Shown in pieces: positions 35,075-44,710 of a stretch of DNA of 53,284 bases. The notes beneath the pieces were generated by a model. That model worked only from the letters and a program-made list of their open reading frames with translations. It was not told the DNA's origin and ran no database searches. The stretch is from an uncultured Lachnospiraceae bacterium (lineage in GTDB: Bacteria > Bacillota > Clostridia > Lachnospirales > Lachnospiraceae): NCBI GenBank assembly GCA_902786205.1, contig CADABQ010000021.1:1-53284 (forward strand), read 5' to 3'. Numbering within the stretch: the first letter of the stretch is position 1; every line of letters starts with the position of its first letter. Position numbers and translations under genes: made by a program.

Positions 35075-35611
35075 TCACTCCTCTACATCAACCTGTCCGT
35101 CCCATAATTCTACGTCATAATTTGAGTCATATTCACCCAATTTTTCCATGGAAACCTTCCATTCTGTTATTTTATAAGTCCTATCTGCCAATACTTGTAA
35201 TGCCACACACAACGTTTCTTTCTCTTTTACTGGAAATGCAAAACTTACCTCTGCCACTACCTCTTGTGTCTTTTTTGCTTGAAAGTCACCAGAAGATTTT
35301 ATTGTGACTTTTAAATCCTTTAGTCCTTTTAAGTTCTCTTCGTTACTATTTTTCATGTTTAATAGTTCCGTTTTTAAATTAGAAATCTTTACACTATCTA
35401 ACACGCTGTCTATATAGCACAGCGCATACTCTGCCTTTGCATCTGCCGCATAATATTCTTTTACGGATTTTGCTGTTTTATCTGCTAATTTCTGCTCATT
35501 TGCAGATGCGCGAATAGACAACAAGGCAAACACAGACAGCACAAACACAAGTAAAACCAATAGTATAGATGGTGTACCTACACTTAACAGCAATCCTTTT
35601 CTCTCTTTCAT
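35075..35611 (-). CDS. Membrane-anchored protein of the pilus-like operon
   Basis: A 178-residue protein with one N-terminal membrane helix (about 9-32, SILLVLLVFVLSVFALLSIR) and an external helical-then-beta domain. RASANEQKLADKTAKSVKEY and the following segment fit a coiled helix; the end (YDSNYDVELWDGQVDVEE) is acidic. I do not recognise a named family; equivalents sit in the same position of similar operons. GGAGG before the ATG at 35611 overlaps the end of the upstream gene, so translation is coupled. It is probably a minor pilin or assembly component. No prepilin cleavage motif is present. Confidence 0.65.
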   Translation of the reverse strand: MKERKGLLLSVGTPSILLVLLVFVLSVFALLSIRASANEQKLADKTAKSVKEYYAADAKAEYALCYIDSVLDSVKISNLKTELLNMKNSNEENLKGLKDLKVTIKSSGDFQAKKTQEVVAEVSFAFPVKEKETLCVALQVLADRTYKITEWKVSMEKLGEYDSNYDVELWDGQVDVEE

Positions 35612-35612
35612 G

Positions 35613-36158
35613 CTAATCCTCCATTTTTTCATAATAGTCCGAAAACTGCATATGAAACAATTCTACGTTTTTCTTTTGGTGGAACATAGACACATAACCT
35701 TTTAATCGATATACATATATTTCATAGGTATCTATGGTTTTATTCTTCACCTTCGCTTTTGCAGGAACAAAAATAATGCTGTAACTACTCTTTTGCTTGG
35801 TCGCTTTCCATTTGGAATCCCAATATTTTATGTAAATTTGCGTATCTCCTTCCTGCTTTTCTTTCCTTATTTCCGCAATAGGATACACACCTTTCGTTTT
35901 ATTCCACTTTCCATATCTTGTTTGAAAGCCAAGTTCCTCTATGGCCTTTTCTTTTTTCTCTGCCCCTTTTATATTCTCTGCAATATTCTCAGAAAATATC
36001 GTTGCTTTCCCCGTATCTCTTGCCTTTTGTTGCAGGGAATTTGCTGCTAAAAACAGCTCTAGCAGAAACACACTGATTACCGCAAAGATACCAATGGTTA
36101 TAACCAGCTCCAATAAGGGCATCTTGGCAAGCTGCGATTGTCTTTCCCTCTTTTCCAT
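35613..36158 (-). CDS. Pseudopilin-like protein with degenerate prepilin motif
   Basis: The 181-residue protein looks like a type II/IV pseudopilin: a short basic leader, then MPLLELVITIGIFAVISVFL. Aligned to the prepilin consensus G|FTLLELVI, Leu3, Leu4 and Glu5 are kept, but the residue before the cut is Lys rather than Gly (LAK|MPLLE). The rest is a mixed globular domain with many Lys and Tyr residues. GGGAGG lies 6 nt before the ATG at 36158, and the frame extends 12 codons further without a better site. If the Lys prevents cleavage, the protein would stay as a membrane-anchored minor subunit. Confidence 0.72.
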   Translation of the reverse strand: MEKRERQSQLAKMPLLELVITIGIFAVISVFLLELFLAANSLQQKARDTGKATIFSENIAENIKGAEKKEKAIEELGFQTRYGKWNKTKGVYPIAEIRKEKQEGDTQIYIKYWDSKWKATKQKSSYSIIFVPAKAKVKNKTIDTYEIYVYRLKGYVSMFHQKKNVELFHMQFSDYYEKMED

Positions 36159-36233
36159 CTGCATCCTCCCATTTTTATTTCTTCCACTACACATTTACAA
36201 ATGCGTAACATTTAACTACAAAGAACAGGCTGC

Positions 36234-36707
36234 TTATTCGCTGCGAATATTTAAAACTAATTGCTCCTGCTCACCATTTTCTATTGCTTCTACAAAAATC
36301 TGTTTTCCATCCTGCTTTATTTTTAACTGATCCAGCTCCATCACTTCCATACCATCTTCTAAAGAATAAGAAAGCCCTTCCTCTTGAAATAATTCTCGCA
36401 TTTTTCCCTTATAGCAATATAGCATAGTACGATAATTTCCACTATCCAGACTTTCTCGCAATACCAATATAGGAATTCCATTTTCTTCTTCCACAGAAAT
36501 CTGTCCACTGGTATCATATTGATGCACCTTTGTAGCTACATAAGATAAGGAAACACGAAGCTGATAGTTCTGTGCATTATTTTCTACAATATTTTTATAT
36601 ACATATACTCCCACGCTTGTCAATGCAAGGGAGCCTACAATAAACATACACAGTAAAGACAGCATACCAGCATAATTTGCAATCCATGCATTTCGCCGTT
36701 TTATCAT
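36234..36707 (-). CDS. DUF4860-like membrane protein of the pilus-like operon
   Basis: A 157-residue protein with one membrane helix near the N-terminus (about 15-38, MLSLLCMFIVGSLALTSVGV) and an external beta-rich domain with the motif YQLRVSLSYVATKVHQYD. It matches my memory of DUF4860, a family found in Firmicutes pilus-like operons between the PilC homologue and the pseudopilin. Function unknown, probably a minor pilin-like component. AAGGAGG ribosome site; same strand and close spacing as neighbours. Confidence 0.7.
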   Translation of the reverse strand: MIKRRNAWIANYAGMLSLLCMFIVGSLALTSVGVYVYKNIVENNAQNYQLRVSLSYVATKVHQYDTSGQISVEEENGIPILVLRESLDSGNYRTMLYCYKGKMRELFQEEGLSYSLEDGMEVMELDQLKIKQDGKQIFVEAIENGEQEQLVLNIRSE

Positions 36708-36725
36708 AAAATGTCCTCCTTTTCA

Positions 36726-37061
36726 CTACTCACGTTCATATACATCTACGTTTGGCATCACATTAGAGGCAAAAACCTCATAATCAATATAATATTTGTC
36801 ATGGTTATATTCTAAATTATATTCTTTTTCCAAATAGTCTATGTCAGGTGGATATGCTCCTTCTATGGCATAACATTGTACGACTGCTTTTCGAACGGAT
36901 TGTCGAAGAAGCTCAATGCTTTGCATATTCGTCATATAATTGATATAGTTTCCTGCCACTAGGGCTGTGACTATCACCAGAACAAAACTTACAATAGGAA
37001 ATAAAATCTGCCGTTTCCAACCTTTTTCTGTTTTGTGTGCTACCTCTTTTAAATTTTTCAA
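36726..37061 (-). CDS. Small pseudopilin-like membrane protein
   Basis: A protein of about 111 residues: a basic start, one membrane helix (ILFPIVSFVLVIVTALVAGN), then a helix that reads LRQSVRKAVVQCYAIEGAYP and PDIDYLEKEYNL. This resembles the processed core of pseudopilins, in which the long helix leads into an AIEG-YP-tlerL turn. There is no prepilin cleavage site. The start is uncertain: GGGGGTG is 6 nt before a TTG at 37061, and five more codons are open. The start overlaps the PilC stop region, so coupling is likely. Confidence 0.68.
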   Translation of the reverse strand: MKNLKEVAHKTEKGWKRQILFPIVSFVLVIVTALVAGNYINYMTNMQSIELLRQSVRKAVVQCYAIEGAYPPDIDYLEKEYNLEYNHDKYYIDYEVFASNVMPNVDVYERE

Positions 37062-37076
37062 ATTTGTCACCCCCAA

Positions 37077-38120
37077 TTATCCAATGGAAGTAATGATACT
37101 AACCAATGGGAACATGACAGCCAGCAACACACCACCTACGACAACAGATAATCCCAATACCAACGTAGTTTCCAACTTGGTACAAAAACGCCCCATCTGG
37201 TCTGCAATTTTTTCATCATATTGTCTGCTTACATCTGCAAACACTTCTTCCAACATACCCGTTCGATCTGCTATGGCAATTCTTCTTCCCTGCATTCCTG
37301 TCACAATTTTCTCCTGTCTAAGTGCCTCTGCCAATGATTTTTCTCCCATTTCTTCGCAACAATTCTTTATTTTTTTCTGTATTCCTTCATGGTCTACCAC
37401 ATCTCCCGCCATTTTCATAGCTTCCTGTTCATCCATTCCACTGGAAATCATAACAGACATAGAAGAAACAAATCTTCCAGTTGCTAATAAGTCTGCTGTT
37501 TTTTTCGTTGCAAAAAACTTTGTACTAAAACGCTTTAGTGCGTTTTTTCCCTTTGCGGTCTGATACCATAAGAATAATACCAATGCAACCAGCAACACAG
37601 CAAAAGACACTCCTGCAACAATACGTCCTACCCACATTCCTAAATTCATTAGTTTACTACTGGTAACTGCCACATCTACATCCAAATTTGCAAATACACT
37701 TTGGAACATTGGAAGTATTTTCCCTACCAATGCGACCAGAATAATGGCAATCATAAAAAACATCATAAGCGGCAAAGCGATTACGTTTCGAATACTGTCT
37801 TGTATCGCATCCTCTCTTTCATAATATTTTGTCATTGCCTGCATGACATCCTCTAATTTTCCACTGGTCTCCCCAATATGGACCATATTCACCAAATAGG
37901 TTGGAAATGCCTTGCTTTCCTTTAAAGCGCTATGAAAACTATTGTTTTGTTTCAATTTTTCTTCTACCTGTTTTAATATGTTTTTTGTATGCACATCTTC
38001 CATTTCTTCTGCCAACATATACATACCTTCTTCTAAACTAATTCCACTTTTAAGCATACTGGTAACCTGACTGCAAAATCCAGCCAGTTCCTGTGCTGTA
38101 AATTTTTTTTCCCTCTCCAT
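37077..38120 (-). CDS. pilC: PilC/GspF-like inner-membrane platform protein
   Basis: The 347-residue protein carries two T2SSF domains. The first is cytosolic (FTAQELAGFCSQVTSMLKSG, with FPTYLVNMVHIGETSGKLED), then come membrane helices near residues 115-140 and 165-190. The second domain (VSSMSVMISSGMDEQEAMKM, ADRTGMLEEVFADVSRQYDE) ends in a helix (LVLGLSVVVGGVLLAVMFPL). It forms the platform on which the ATPase acts. It is the first gene of the six-gene operon; AGGAGG precedes the ATG. Family assignment is firm. Confidence 0.93.
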   Translation of the reverse strand: MEREKKFTAQELAGFCSQVTSMLKSGISLEEGMYMLAEEMEDVHTKNILKQVEEKLKQNNSFHSALKESKAFPTYLVNMVHIGETSGKLEDVMQAMTKYYEREDAIQDSIRNVIALPLMMFFMIAIILVALVGKILPMFQSVFANLDVDVAVTSSKLMNLGMWVGRIVAGVSFAVLLVALVLFLWYQTAKGKNALKRFSTKFFATKKTADLLATGRFVSSMSVMISSGMDEQEAMKMAGDVVDHEGIQKKIKNCCEEMGEKSLAEALRQEKIVTGMQGRRIAIADRTGMLEEVFADVSRQYDEKIADQMGRFCTKLETTLVLGLSVVVGGVLLAVMFPLVSIITSIG

Positions 38121-38237
38121 TTTCTCTCCTCCTGTTCCCCTTAATGTATTAATAGCAATCTTTATTAATATATCGGAGATTATTATACTTTATTTCAGTT
38201 TTTTACCCTTTTTCATGAAATAAGCCAACCACCAATC

Positions 38238-38270
38238 AAAAAATCCGGGAACAAACGCTCCCAGATTTTT
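38238..38270 (-). terminator. Terminator behind the 38277 gene
   Basis: On the minus strand AAAAATCTGGGA and TCCCGGATTTTTT pair around GCGTTTGT. It separates the anchored unknown from the pilus-like operon, which must therefore have its own promoter within about 38121-38237. Confidence 0.75.
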
Positions 38271-38276
38271 ATACTA

Positions 38277-39152
38277 TTACATAAAGCTATTTATGAAGGA
38301 GGCATACACCTCTTTGTTTATTTTCACACAAACCCAGTTTAAACCTTCAAGATTTACATATCCTCCCTCTAAAAGTCTAAGATGAATCGTAACGCCAGTT
38401 TTTAACTTTAGATACACATGATATTCTTGCAAATCATAATCGGTTCTTCCATCTTTTGATTTAGGAATATCCTCCATTCTCATCCATTTTCCATCGTTTA
38501 ATGCCGCTATAAACTGATTAAGTATAATTTTCTCTTCCTTAGAGGAACTTAATTCTTTTCGATTGCCCTGTGCGTCATCCCAAGATTCTTGCGTTTCATA
38601 TGTAACACAATCTACCCCCTCTGATACATGTAAATACTTTTCAAAAATTTCCGAACCACTATTCAAGGCAATACCCTTATTATTTATAAAAATCTGTTTC
38701 TTTCCATCATCCGCTACAAGGCAAAGCATAAATTTTTTGCTTATACCTTTTACTGTATATACTTTTCCTGAAACTGTTCCAGAAAAATCTATATACTTTG
38801 AAGCATCCTTCCATTCATCTATACTAACAGACACAGTTCCTAAGCAACTTCCAATTGCCGTTTTCTCCAGCAACATATCATCGCAAAGGCAATAACTTTT
38901 TCCATTATACATAAAAAAAGCTGTCATACTAGCCGCCTTGTCTGGTTGCACTTCTAACTCTGGTATATAAACACCTTTATCTGTTACCTTTATATCTGTA
39001 CTTTGCTTACTTCTACCTGTATAATGCCATATAGCAAGAAATATAAAAAAGAGACATAAAACAACTATTCCAATACCATATACAATACTATTTCTTTTTC
39101 TAACTGAAACGTTCTGTCCATTATCTATCTGTCTCATTATTTTTATTTTCAA
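38277..39152 (-). CDS. Membrane-anchored protein of unknown function
   Basis: A protein of 291 residues with one membrane helix (about 23-45, IVYGIGIVVLCLFFIFLAIW) and an external domain of about 240 residues rich in beta strands. The repeated pattern (AFFMYNGKSYCLCDDMLLEK, KVYTVKGISKKFMLCLVADD) and the C-terminal YHVYLKLKTGVTIHLRLLEG suggest two small beta domains. I do not recognise the family. The best ribosome site (AAGGAGG) fits a TTG at 39152 rather than the upstream GTG. It probably faces the cell surface. The 39174-39392 gap upstream contains no recognised gene. Confidence 0.65.
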   Translation of the reverse strand: MKIKIMRQIDNGQNVSVRKRNSIVYGIGIVVLCLFFIFLAIWHYTGRSKQSTDIKVTDKGVYIPELEVQPDKAASMTAFFMYNGKSYCLCDDMLLEKTAIGSCLGTVSVSIDEWKDASKYIDFSGTVSGKVYTVKGISKKFMLCLVADDGKKQIFINNKGIALNSGSEIFEKYLHVSEGVDCVTYETQESWDDAQGNRKELSSSKEEKIILNQFIAALNDGKWMRMEDIPKSKDGRTDYDLQEYHVYLKLKTGVTIHLRLLEGGYVNLEGLNWVCVKINKEVYASFINSFM

Positions 39153-39392
39153 GCAGAACTCCTCCTTTTTCACTCAATTTGTAATGCTTTTAAAAAAGCT
39201 GTTCCCGTAAGTTTTCCAAAGAATTTTCCCCTGTTACTACCATCTACATTTCCCATAAACCAAAAACAGGACCACTGCACCGAAAATTTATTTCCAGCAT
39301 ATATTAGAAATGCCACCTATCCGGTACTTCCATATCCTGTACTATTTTTCATGGTGCAATAGCCCTGTTTATTTGTCAGTATAACTATAGCT

Positions 39393-40700
39393 TTATGATC
39401 TTACTATTTCCTTCACTGTTCCTGCTTGAAATTTTCCAATATATCCTACTAATTCATCGGATACAGAAAGTACCTGTTTCGTTGATTCCTGGCACTCTTC
39501 TACAATGGAACCGAATTGCTCCATATTGTCCGTTGTTGTCTCTGCATTTTTTGCATTTTCTTGAGATGTGTCTGTAAGTGCCACAATTCCTTCCTCAATC
39601 ACAGTTTTATGAGATTTCAAATCCTGTGTTTCTCCATTGATTACGCCAATTGCAGCTCCCACCTGTCCAATTTCTCGATTCAGCTTTCCAAATATCTCTT
39701 CTGTTTCTGAAAGTTTCTCTGTCTGTTTTTCAAATGCTTCTGTCACACGCTCTGTTATTTCTACGCTAACATCAGAATTTTCAATCAGTTCATTTACAAT
39801 CGTATTAATCTGTTGTGTAGATTCTTTAGACTGGTCTGCAAGTTGTCTGATTTCTTCTGCGACTACCGCAAATCCACTTCCATGTTCCCCTGCTCTGGCT
39901 GCCTCGATACTGGCATTCAGTGCTAAAAGGTTCGTCTGTGCAGATATACCCGCAATAATTTCTGTTGCTGTACGGATCTGCTGTGCAGACTGATTAGTAA
40001 GATCTGTCTGTTTCTTTACACTTTCAATAGACTCTCCACTTTCTTTGCTAATCTTAGCCAATTCTGAAATAATGCGCTCCGCAGAATTATTATAATCTTC
40101 CACAGCATTTGCACTCTCCGTCAACTGTGCTACATTTTCAGAAATACGATCAATGGAAGCACTGATGGCATCAATTTTTCCCTTCATATCCTCTACACTG
40201 TCCGCCTGCAATACTGCATTCTCTGCAATCGAAGTTACTGCCCCTTTTGTATCTCCTAAAGACTGCGTCATTGTGTCGAATAAGCCTTGGAATTTTTCAG
40301 AAACTTCACCTAATTCCTCTGACGCATTTTTAATCCCCTTTAAAATGCTTCCGATATTAGTCACTCCTGATTGAATCGTGCGCATCAATTCTCCTAAATT
40401 ATCTTCACGCTCTGACATTTTCTTTGCTTTTTGCGAGAATTTGGAATCCATACCTTCTCCCGATACCAGACATCGTATCTGATCAAACACAGATTTAGCT
40501 GCTACCACTATTGCACCAAAACACAAAACCGTAACTGCAACTAATATGAGCAAAGCACCAACTGTATTCAAAACTCCTTTACTCAGCAATTGCAATACAA
40601 CCAGTTGAATAATAATCATCAACGCCACTGTACAAATAAGTGGTGCCAACAATTTTCCTATCATTTTGTTCTTTCCCATATTTTTTTCTTTGTTTTCCAT
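39393..40700 (-). CDS. Methyl-accepting chemotaxis protein without a sensor domain
   Basis: The 435-residue chemoreceptor has two close N-terminal membrane helices (about 13-35 and 40-65) with only a few residues between them, so there is no extracellular ligand domain. A cytoplasmic signalling domain follows whose hairpin tip reads [20 protein letters not shown] then [20 protein letters not shown]. It should couple CheA/CheW to the flagellar motor or to another output. The start is the ATG at 40700, preceded by GGGGG; the frame runs 20 codons further. Input may come from membrane state or from a partner. No che genes lie nearby. Confidence 0.9.
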   Translation of the reverse strand: MENKEKNMGKNKMIGKLLAPLICTVALMIIIQLVVLQLLSKGVLNTVGALLILVAVTVLCFGAIVVAAKSVFDQIRCLVSGEGMDSKFSQKAKKMSEREDNLGELMRTIQSGVTNIGSILKGIKNASEELGEVSEKFQGLFDTMTQSLGDTKGAVTSIAENAVLQADSVEDMKGKIDAISASIDRISENVAQLTESANAVEDYNNSAERIISELAKISKESGESIESVKKQTDLTNQSAQQIRTATEIIAGISAQTNLLALNASIEAARAGEHGSGFAVVAEEIRQLADQSKESTQQINTIVNELIENSDVSVEITERVTEAFEKQTEKLSETEEIFGKLNREIGQVGAAIGVINGETQDLKSHKTVIEEGIVALTDTSQENAKNAETTTDNMEQFGSIVEECQESTKQVLSVSDELVGYIGKFQAGTVKEIVRS

Positions 40701-40745
40701 AATCGTATCCCCCTTCGTAAAAAATATATGTAAAAGAAACTGTAG

Positions 40746-40774
40746 CGAAAAGAGCTGCAACGCACTGCAGCTCC
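40746..40774 (-). terminator. glgP terminator
   Basis: On the minus strand GAGCTGCA (40773-40766) pairs with TGCAGCTC (40759-40752), followed by TTTT. It lies 23 bp past the glgP stop. Confidence 0.75.
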
Positions 40775-40796
40775 TTTCCCAAGTCTATGATACCCC

Positions 40797-43250
40797 TTAT
40801 AACTCAACCTTTACTTTTTCCAAGTGCCAAATTTCCTTTGCATATTCTTCAATGGTACGGTCAGATGAGAATTTTCCACAGTTAGCAGTATTCAACATAG
40901 CAGATTTTGCCCATCCTGCCTGATCGCGGTAGGCTTTTTCTACCTTTTTCTGCGCTTCTTCGTAAGAACGGAAATCCTTTAAAATAAAGTACTGATCTGC
41001 TCTCTCTCCGCCATTTCGTTCCAATAAGGAATTGTAAATTTCACGGAATAATTCTGGATTATCCTTAGAATAAGTTCCGTTGATAAGCTGTGTCAATACG
41101 GTACGAATATCTTGATCTGTATTGTAAATATCTTTTGGATTATATTGATCGTTGTGTTCATAAGCAATCACTTCATCTGAACTTAAACCAAAGATAAATG
41201 CATTTTCTGCTCCTACTTCCTCAACAATCTCTACATTGGCTCCATCCATTGTTCCAAGTGTCAAAGCACCATTTAACATAAATTTCATATTACCAGTTCC
41301 AGATGCCTCCTTGCTGGCTGTAGAAATTTGTTCTGATACATCAGCAGCCGCAAAAATCCATTCTGCATTCGATACTTTATAATCTTCAATAAATACAACT
41401 TTAATCTTTCCATCAATAGAAGCATCATTGTTGATTACATCTCCAACACTATTGATCAGCTTAATGATTGCCTTTGCTCTACGATACCCTGCCGATGCCT
41501 TCGCACCAAAAATAAATGTTCTTGGATAGAAATCCATATCTGGATTTTTCTTCAATTCGTTATACAAATGCATAATATGCAAGATATTCAATAACTGTCT
41601 CTTATACTCATGTAAACGTTTTACTTGTACATCAAAAATAGAACGTGGATCTACTTCTACATTATTGTGTTCCTTAATGTATTTTGCCAAACGAACTTTG
41701 TTCTGATATTTAATCTGCATAAATTCTTTTTGGCACTTTTCATCATCCGCATATACAGCAAGTTCCTTGATATGAGCAAGATTAGTAATCCAATCGTCTC
41801 CAATCTTACTTGTTACCCAGTTCGCTAACAATGGATTTCCATGTAACAAGAAACGTCTTTGTGTAATACCATTTGTCTTATTGTTAAATTTCTCTGGCAT
41901 CATCTGATAGAAATCTTTTAATTCCTGATTCTTAAGAATCTCTGTATGCAATCTGGCAACACCATTGACAGAAAAGCTAGCTGCAATAGCAAGATGTGCC
42001 ATCTTAACCTGTCCATCATAAATAATTGCCATGCTCTTAACTTTTTCATAATCACCAGGATATCTTTCCTGAATCTGTAAAATAAATCTCTTGTTAATTT
42101 CTTCCACAATCTGATAGATACGAGGAAGTAATCTTGAGAATAATTCCAATGGCCATTTTTCCAATGCCTCAGACATAATCGTATGGTTTGTATACGCACA
42201 AGTCTTATTTGTAATCTCCCATGCTTCATCCCACTCTAAATTATAGTCATCCAAAAGAATACGCATCAATTCCGCTACTGTAACAGTTGGATGTGTATCA
42301 TTTAACTGGAAACAAACCTTCTCATGAAGCTTGTGAATATCATCATGAAATTGCATATATTTTGTAACTGCTCTCTGGATACTTGCTGATACAAAGAAAT
42401 ATTGTTGTTTTAAACGTAATTCCTTACCTGCATAATGGTTGTCATTTGGATACAATACTTCACAGATGGTTCTTGCCAAATTCTGCTGTTCCACTGCCTT
42501 TTGATAATCTCCCTTATCAAAAGAATCCAAACTAAATGTATCAATGGCTTCTGCATCCCAGATACGAAGTGTATTTACCACGTTATTGTTATAACCAACA
42601 ATTGGTAAATCATATGGCACCGCACGAACGGACTGGTAATTCTCCTGTACATAATGCTCTCTGCCATTTTCATCTCTTTTTACATTTACATAACCACCAA
42701 ATTTAACTTCTACCGCATACTCTGCTCTCTTCATTTCAAATGGATTTCCATTCTTCAACCAATCATCTGGTGTCTCAATCTGGAAACCATTTTCAATTTT
42801 CTGCTTAAACATACCATACTTATAACGAATACCACATCCATATGCCGGATATCCCAAAGTTGCCAAGGAATCAAGGAAGCAAGCAGCTAAACGTCCCAAA
42901 CCTCCGTTACCAAGTGCAGCATCTGGTTCCTGATCTTCAATTACATCCAAGTCCAGTCCTAATTCCTCAATAGCTTCTTTGATTGCCTGATTACCCTTTA
43001 AATTGATAATAATATTACCAAGAGCACGGCCCATTAAGAATTCCATCGATAAATAATATACGATTTTTTTATCCTGCTTTTCAAATTCTTTGTGGGACGC
43101 CATCCATTGATCTACCACAATATCTTTTGTAGCGTAGGCAACCGCCTGGAATAACTGTTGTTGATCTGCATCCTCTACAGATCTGCGGAACAACATCTTT
43201 AAATTGTCTACCACACTCTGCTTAAACTCTTCCTTACTAATTTCTGTCAT
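40797..43250 (-). CDS. glgP: Glycogen/maltodextrin phosphorylase
   Basis: At 817 residues this is a full-length GT35 phosphorylase, which releases glucose 1-phosphate from alpha-1,4-glucans with pyridoxal phosphate. N-terminal landmarks are KKIVYYLSMEFLMGRALGNI and AALGNGGLGRLAACFLDSLA; the nucleotide and glucose sites include NDTHPTV, and the cofactor Lys lies in GTGNMKFMLNG with LGTMDGANVEI after it. GGAGGGG is 6 nt before the ATG at 43250; five more codons are open upstream. No other glycogen gene is in the window. Cytosolic, central to storage-polysaccharide or malto-oligosaccharide use. Confidence 0.96.
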   Translation of the reverse strand: MTEISKEEFKQSVVDNLKMLFRRSVEDADQQQLFQAVAYATKDIVVDQWMASHKEFEKQDKKIVYYLSMEFLMGRALGNIIINLKGNQAIKEAIEELGLDLDVIEDQEPDAALGNGGLGRLAACFLDSLATLGYPAYGCGIRYKYGMFKQKIENGFQIETPDDWLKNGNPFEMKRAEYAVEVKFGGYVNVKRDENGREHYVQENYQSVRAVPYDLPIVGYNNNVVNTLRIWDAEAIDTFSLDSFDKGDYQKAVEQQNLARTICEVLYPNDNHYAGKELRLKQQYFFVSASIQRAVTKYMQFHDDIHKLHEKVCFQLNDTHPTVTVAELMRILLDDYNLEWDEAWEITNKTCAYTNHTIMSEALEKWPLELFSRLLPRIYQIVEEINKRFILQIQERYPGDYEKVKSMAIIYDGQVKMAHLAIAASFSVNGVARLHTEILKNQELKDFYQMMPEKFNNKTNGITQRRFLLHGNPLLANWVTSKIGDDWITNLAHIKELAVYADDEKCQKEFMQIKYQNKVRLAKYIKEHNNVEVDPRSIFDVQVKRLHEYKRQLLNILHIMHLYNELKKNPDMDFYPRTFIFGAKASAGYRRAKAIIKLINSVGDVINNDASIDGKIKVVFIEDYKVSNAEWIFAAADVSEQISTASKEASGTGNMKFMLNGALTLGTMDGANVEIVEEVGAENAFIFGLSSDEVIAYEHNDQYNPKDIYNTDQDIRTVLTQLINGTYSKDNPELFREIYNSLLERNGGERADQYFILKDFRSYEEAQKKVEKAYRDQAGWAKSAMLNTANCGKFSSDRTIEEYAKEIWHLEKVKVEL

Positions 43251-43589
43251 GAAAGACCCCTCCATTCTATTGTCATTGTGTCATATGCAAGTATTCTTTT
43301 ATTATTTCAAATTTACTCTGATTTTTCGTAAAAATACTGGTACAGTTCGACCTGGAACATGCATTCTACTCGGTCACGCTGTTACATATACTGTATCTCT
43401 CACCCTTACAGTACCTATCTGAATAACCTTCTACTACTTCTATATGTATGTAGTAATCTTTATCCTGTGTATTTCACCCCTGAATACCGCCTACATTGTC
43501 GGCACATTGACTTGACTAAACTATTTAATTCCATTTTGTTTTATTTCGACATATTTTTTGTATTTCTTAACCCATAAAACAACTTTTCT
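43251..43589. other. glgP upstream region
   Basis: About 340 bp of AT-rich DNA without a gene. A weak minus-strand promoter (TTGAAA, 17 nt, CATATG, near 43280-43310) may serve glgP. I see no cre-like site of good quality. Confidence 0.35.
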
Positions 43590-43741
43590 GTTACTATTCA
43601 CACCCAATGTCCTTTACTTAAGCTCATTATCTTGTTTTGCGAGTTACAATGCCAATATAGCTGCAAAAAACTGTACGAAAGCCTCAGCACTTCACATGGA
43701 ACACTTGGCGAAGTATTTTTGAGCCTAGTGTGAACAATAAC
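43590..43741. repeat. MITE-like element, copy c
   Basis: A 152-bp intergenic segment is bounded by GTTACTATTCACACCC (43590) and GTGTGAACAATAAC (to 43741), which are imperfect inverted repeats of each other and match the ends of the 195-bp elements at 28825 and 48579. The core is different, so this may be another subfamily. No coding capacity. Confidence 0.5.
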
Positions 43742-43757
43742 ACTTTTATTGCAATTC

Positions 43758-43784
43758 AGCCGGACACCCTATAATGTTCCGGCT
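43758..43784 (-). terminator. Hairpin behind the DUF6142-like gene
   Basis: AGCCGGA and TCCGGCT form a 7-bp GC-rich stem 28 bp past the stop of the 43812 gene. The T-run on the minus strand is poor, so termination is only possible. Confidence 0.4.
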
Positions 43785-43811
43785 AAATAGTCATTCTTAC
43801 ACTATATTCTT

Positions 43812-44174
43812 TTAAAATCCTATTATATATAATACAACTAATACACTAAATAATACTGCATTTAATATAATTCCCAAAACTGGCTTTCCCTTTTTTGCCT
43901 CTGTATCACTCAATCCAAATATGGCAATCACTACGCCAGCTACCGTTGCAAATACTAATAAAATTCCCAACAAGCCGATCCATATTCCTGCCTTACCATG
44001 TTGTATATAAGATAACAAAAATAACCCCAATAATAATACCACAGCAGCTATTCCAATTATAATCGAAACAAGTCCTGACACAGAATCATGCTTGTCAATG
44101 TCCATATAACCAACTTTTCGATTATGCACTCCTGCACGCTCTTTTGAAGCAGACTTTTTCATCTTTCCTTTCAC
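43812..44174 (-). CDS. DUF6142-like small membrane protein
   Basis: A 120-residue protein: a basic cytosolic N-terminus (KKSASKERAGVHNRKVGYMD) followed by three hydrophobic segments (LVSIIIGIAAVVLLLGLFLL, IWIGLLGILLVFATVAGVVI, PVLGIILNAVLFSVLVVLYI) and a polar loop FGLSDTEAKKGKP. This matches the DUF4190/DUF6142 type of membrane protein of unknown function. The start is either a GTG at 44174 or the ATG at 44162; both have AAAGGA-like sites. It lies downstream of VanZ on the same strand. Confidence 0.65.
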   Translation of the reverse strand: MKGKMKKSASKERAGVHNRKVGYMDIDKHDSVSGLVSIIIGIAAVVLLLGLFLLSYIQHGKAGIWIGLLGILLVFATVAGVVIAIFGLSDTEAKKGKPVLGIILNAVLFSVLVVLYIIGF

Positions 44175-44227
44175 GATCCTTTCTTTCTAGGATGCAAACC
44201 ATTCTATAACCACAAAACGGAGCATTC

Positions 44228-44686
44228 TCACATAAAGCGTTTTAGTTTTTTTCGAAATATTGCAAAAATAATGTAGCCTCCTATTGCCCCTAACATGTTC
44301 ATAATAATATCATCCACATCGAAGGTTCCAACTTGAAAAGAAAGCTGTACTAATTCTATTCCCAACGTAAATTCAAAACCATAAAGTGTAACGGACCAGA
44401 AACTCCGATTATTTTTGCTAATGATAGGAAGAAAGAAACCAAACGGTACAAATGCCAGTATATTTCCATATATATTTACTATAAAATACTCCCATCCGAA
44501 TAGTTTCCGATACTTAATATATCGTCGAATTTCCTTAAATGGCACCAAATTATAGCGGTAGATATGGGCGCCAGAGCGCCCATATCTTTCACTAAAAAAC
44601 AGAAAATAAACTAACACTATAATATACAGTACGAATAGTATCTTAGCTGTTATTTTCCAAAATCCTTTATGCGATTTTCCACTCAT
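44228..44686 (-). CDS. VanZ-family membrane protein
   Basis: The 152-residue VanZ-like protein has four predicted membrane helices and the family marks YRYNLVPFKEIRRYIKY, NIYGNILAFVPFGFFLPII and FELVQLSFQVGTFDVDDIIM-type segments with the DVDD motif. VanZ-like proteins are membrane proteins of uncertain role; some raise glycopeptide tolerance. No other van genes are present. It begins 24 bp after the pheT stop and may be read from the same transcript. Confidence 0.85.
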   Translation of the reverse strand: MSGKSHKGFWKITAKILFVLYIIVLVYFLFFSERYGRSGAHIYRYNLVPFKEIRRYIKYRKLFGWEYFIVNIYGNILAFVPFGFFLPIISKNNRSFWSVTLYGFEFTLGIELVQLSFQVGTFDVDDIIMNMLGAIGGYIIFAIFRKKLKRFM

Positions 44687-44710
44687 AAAGTATTTTCCGC
44701 CTTTCCGAGC

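Noticed and set aside
43251..43589. Possible small RNA or gene upstream of glgP
   Set aside because: No promoter-terminator pair or protein-like frame could be supported.
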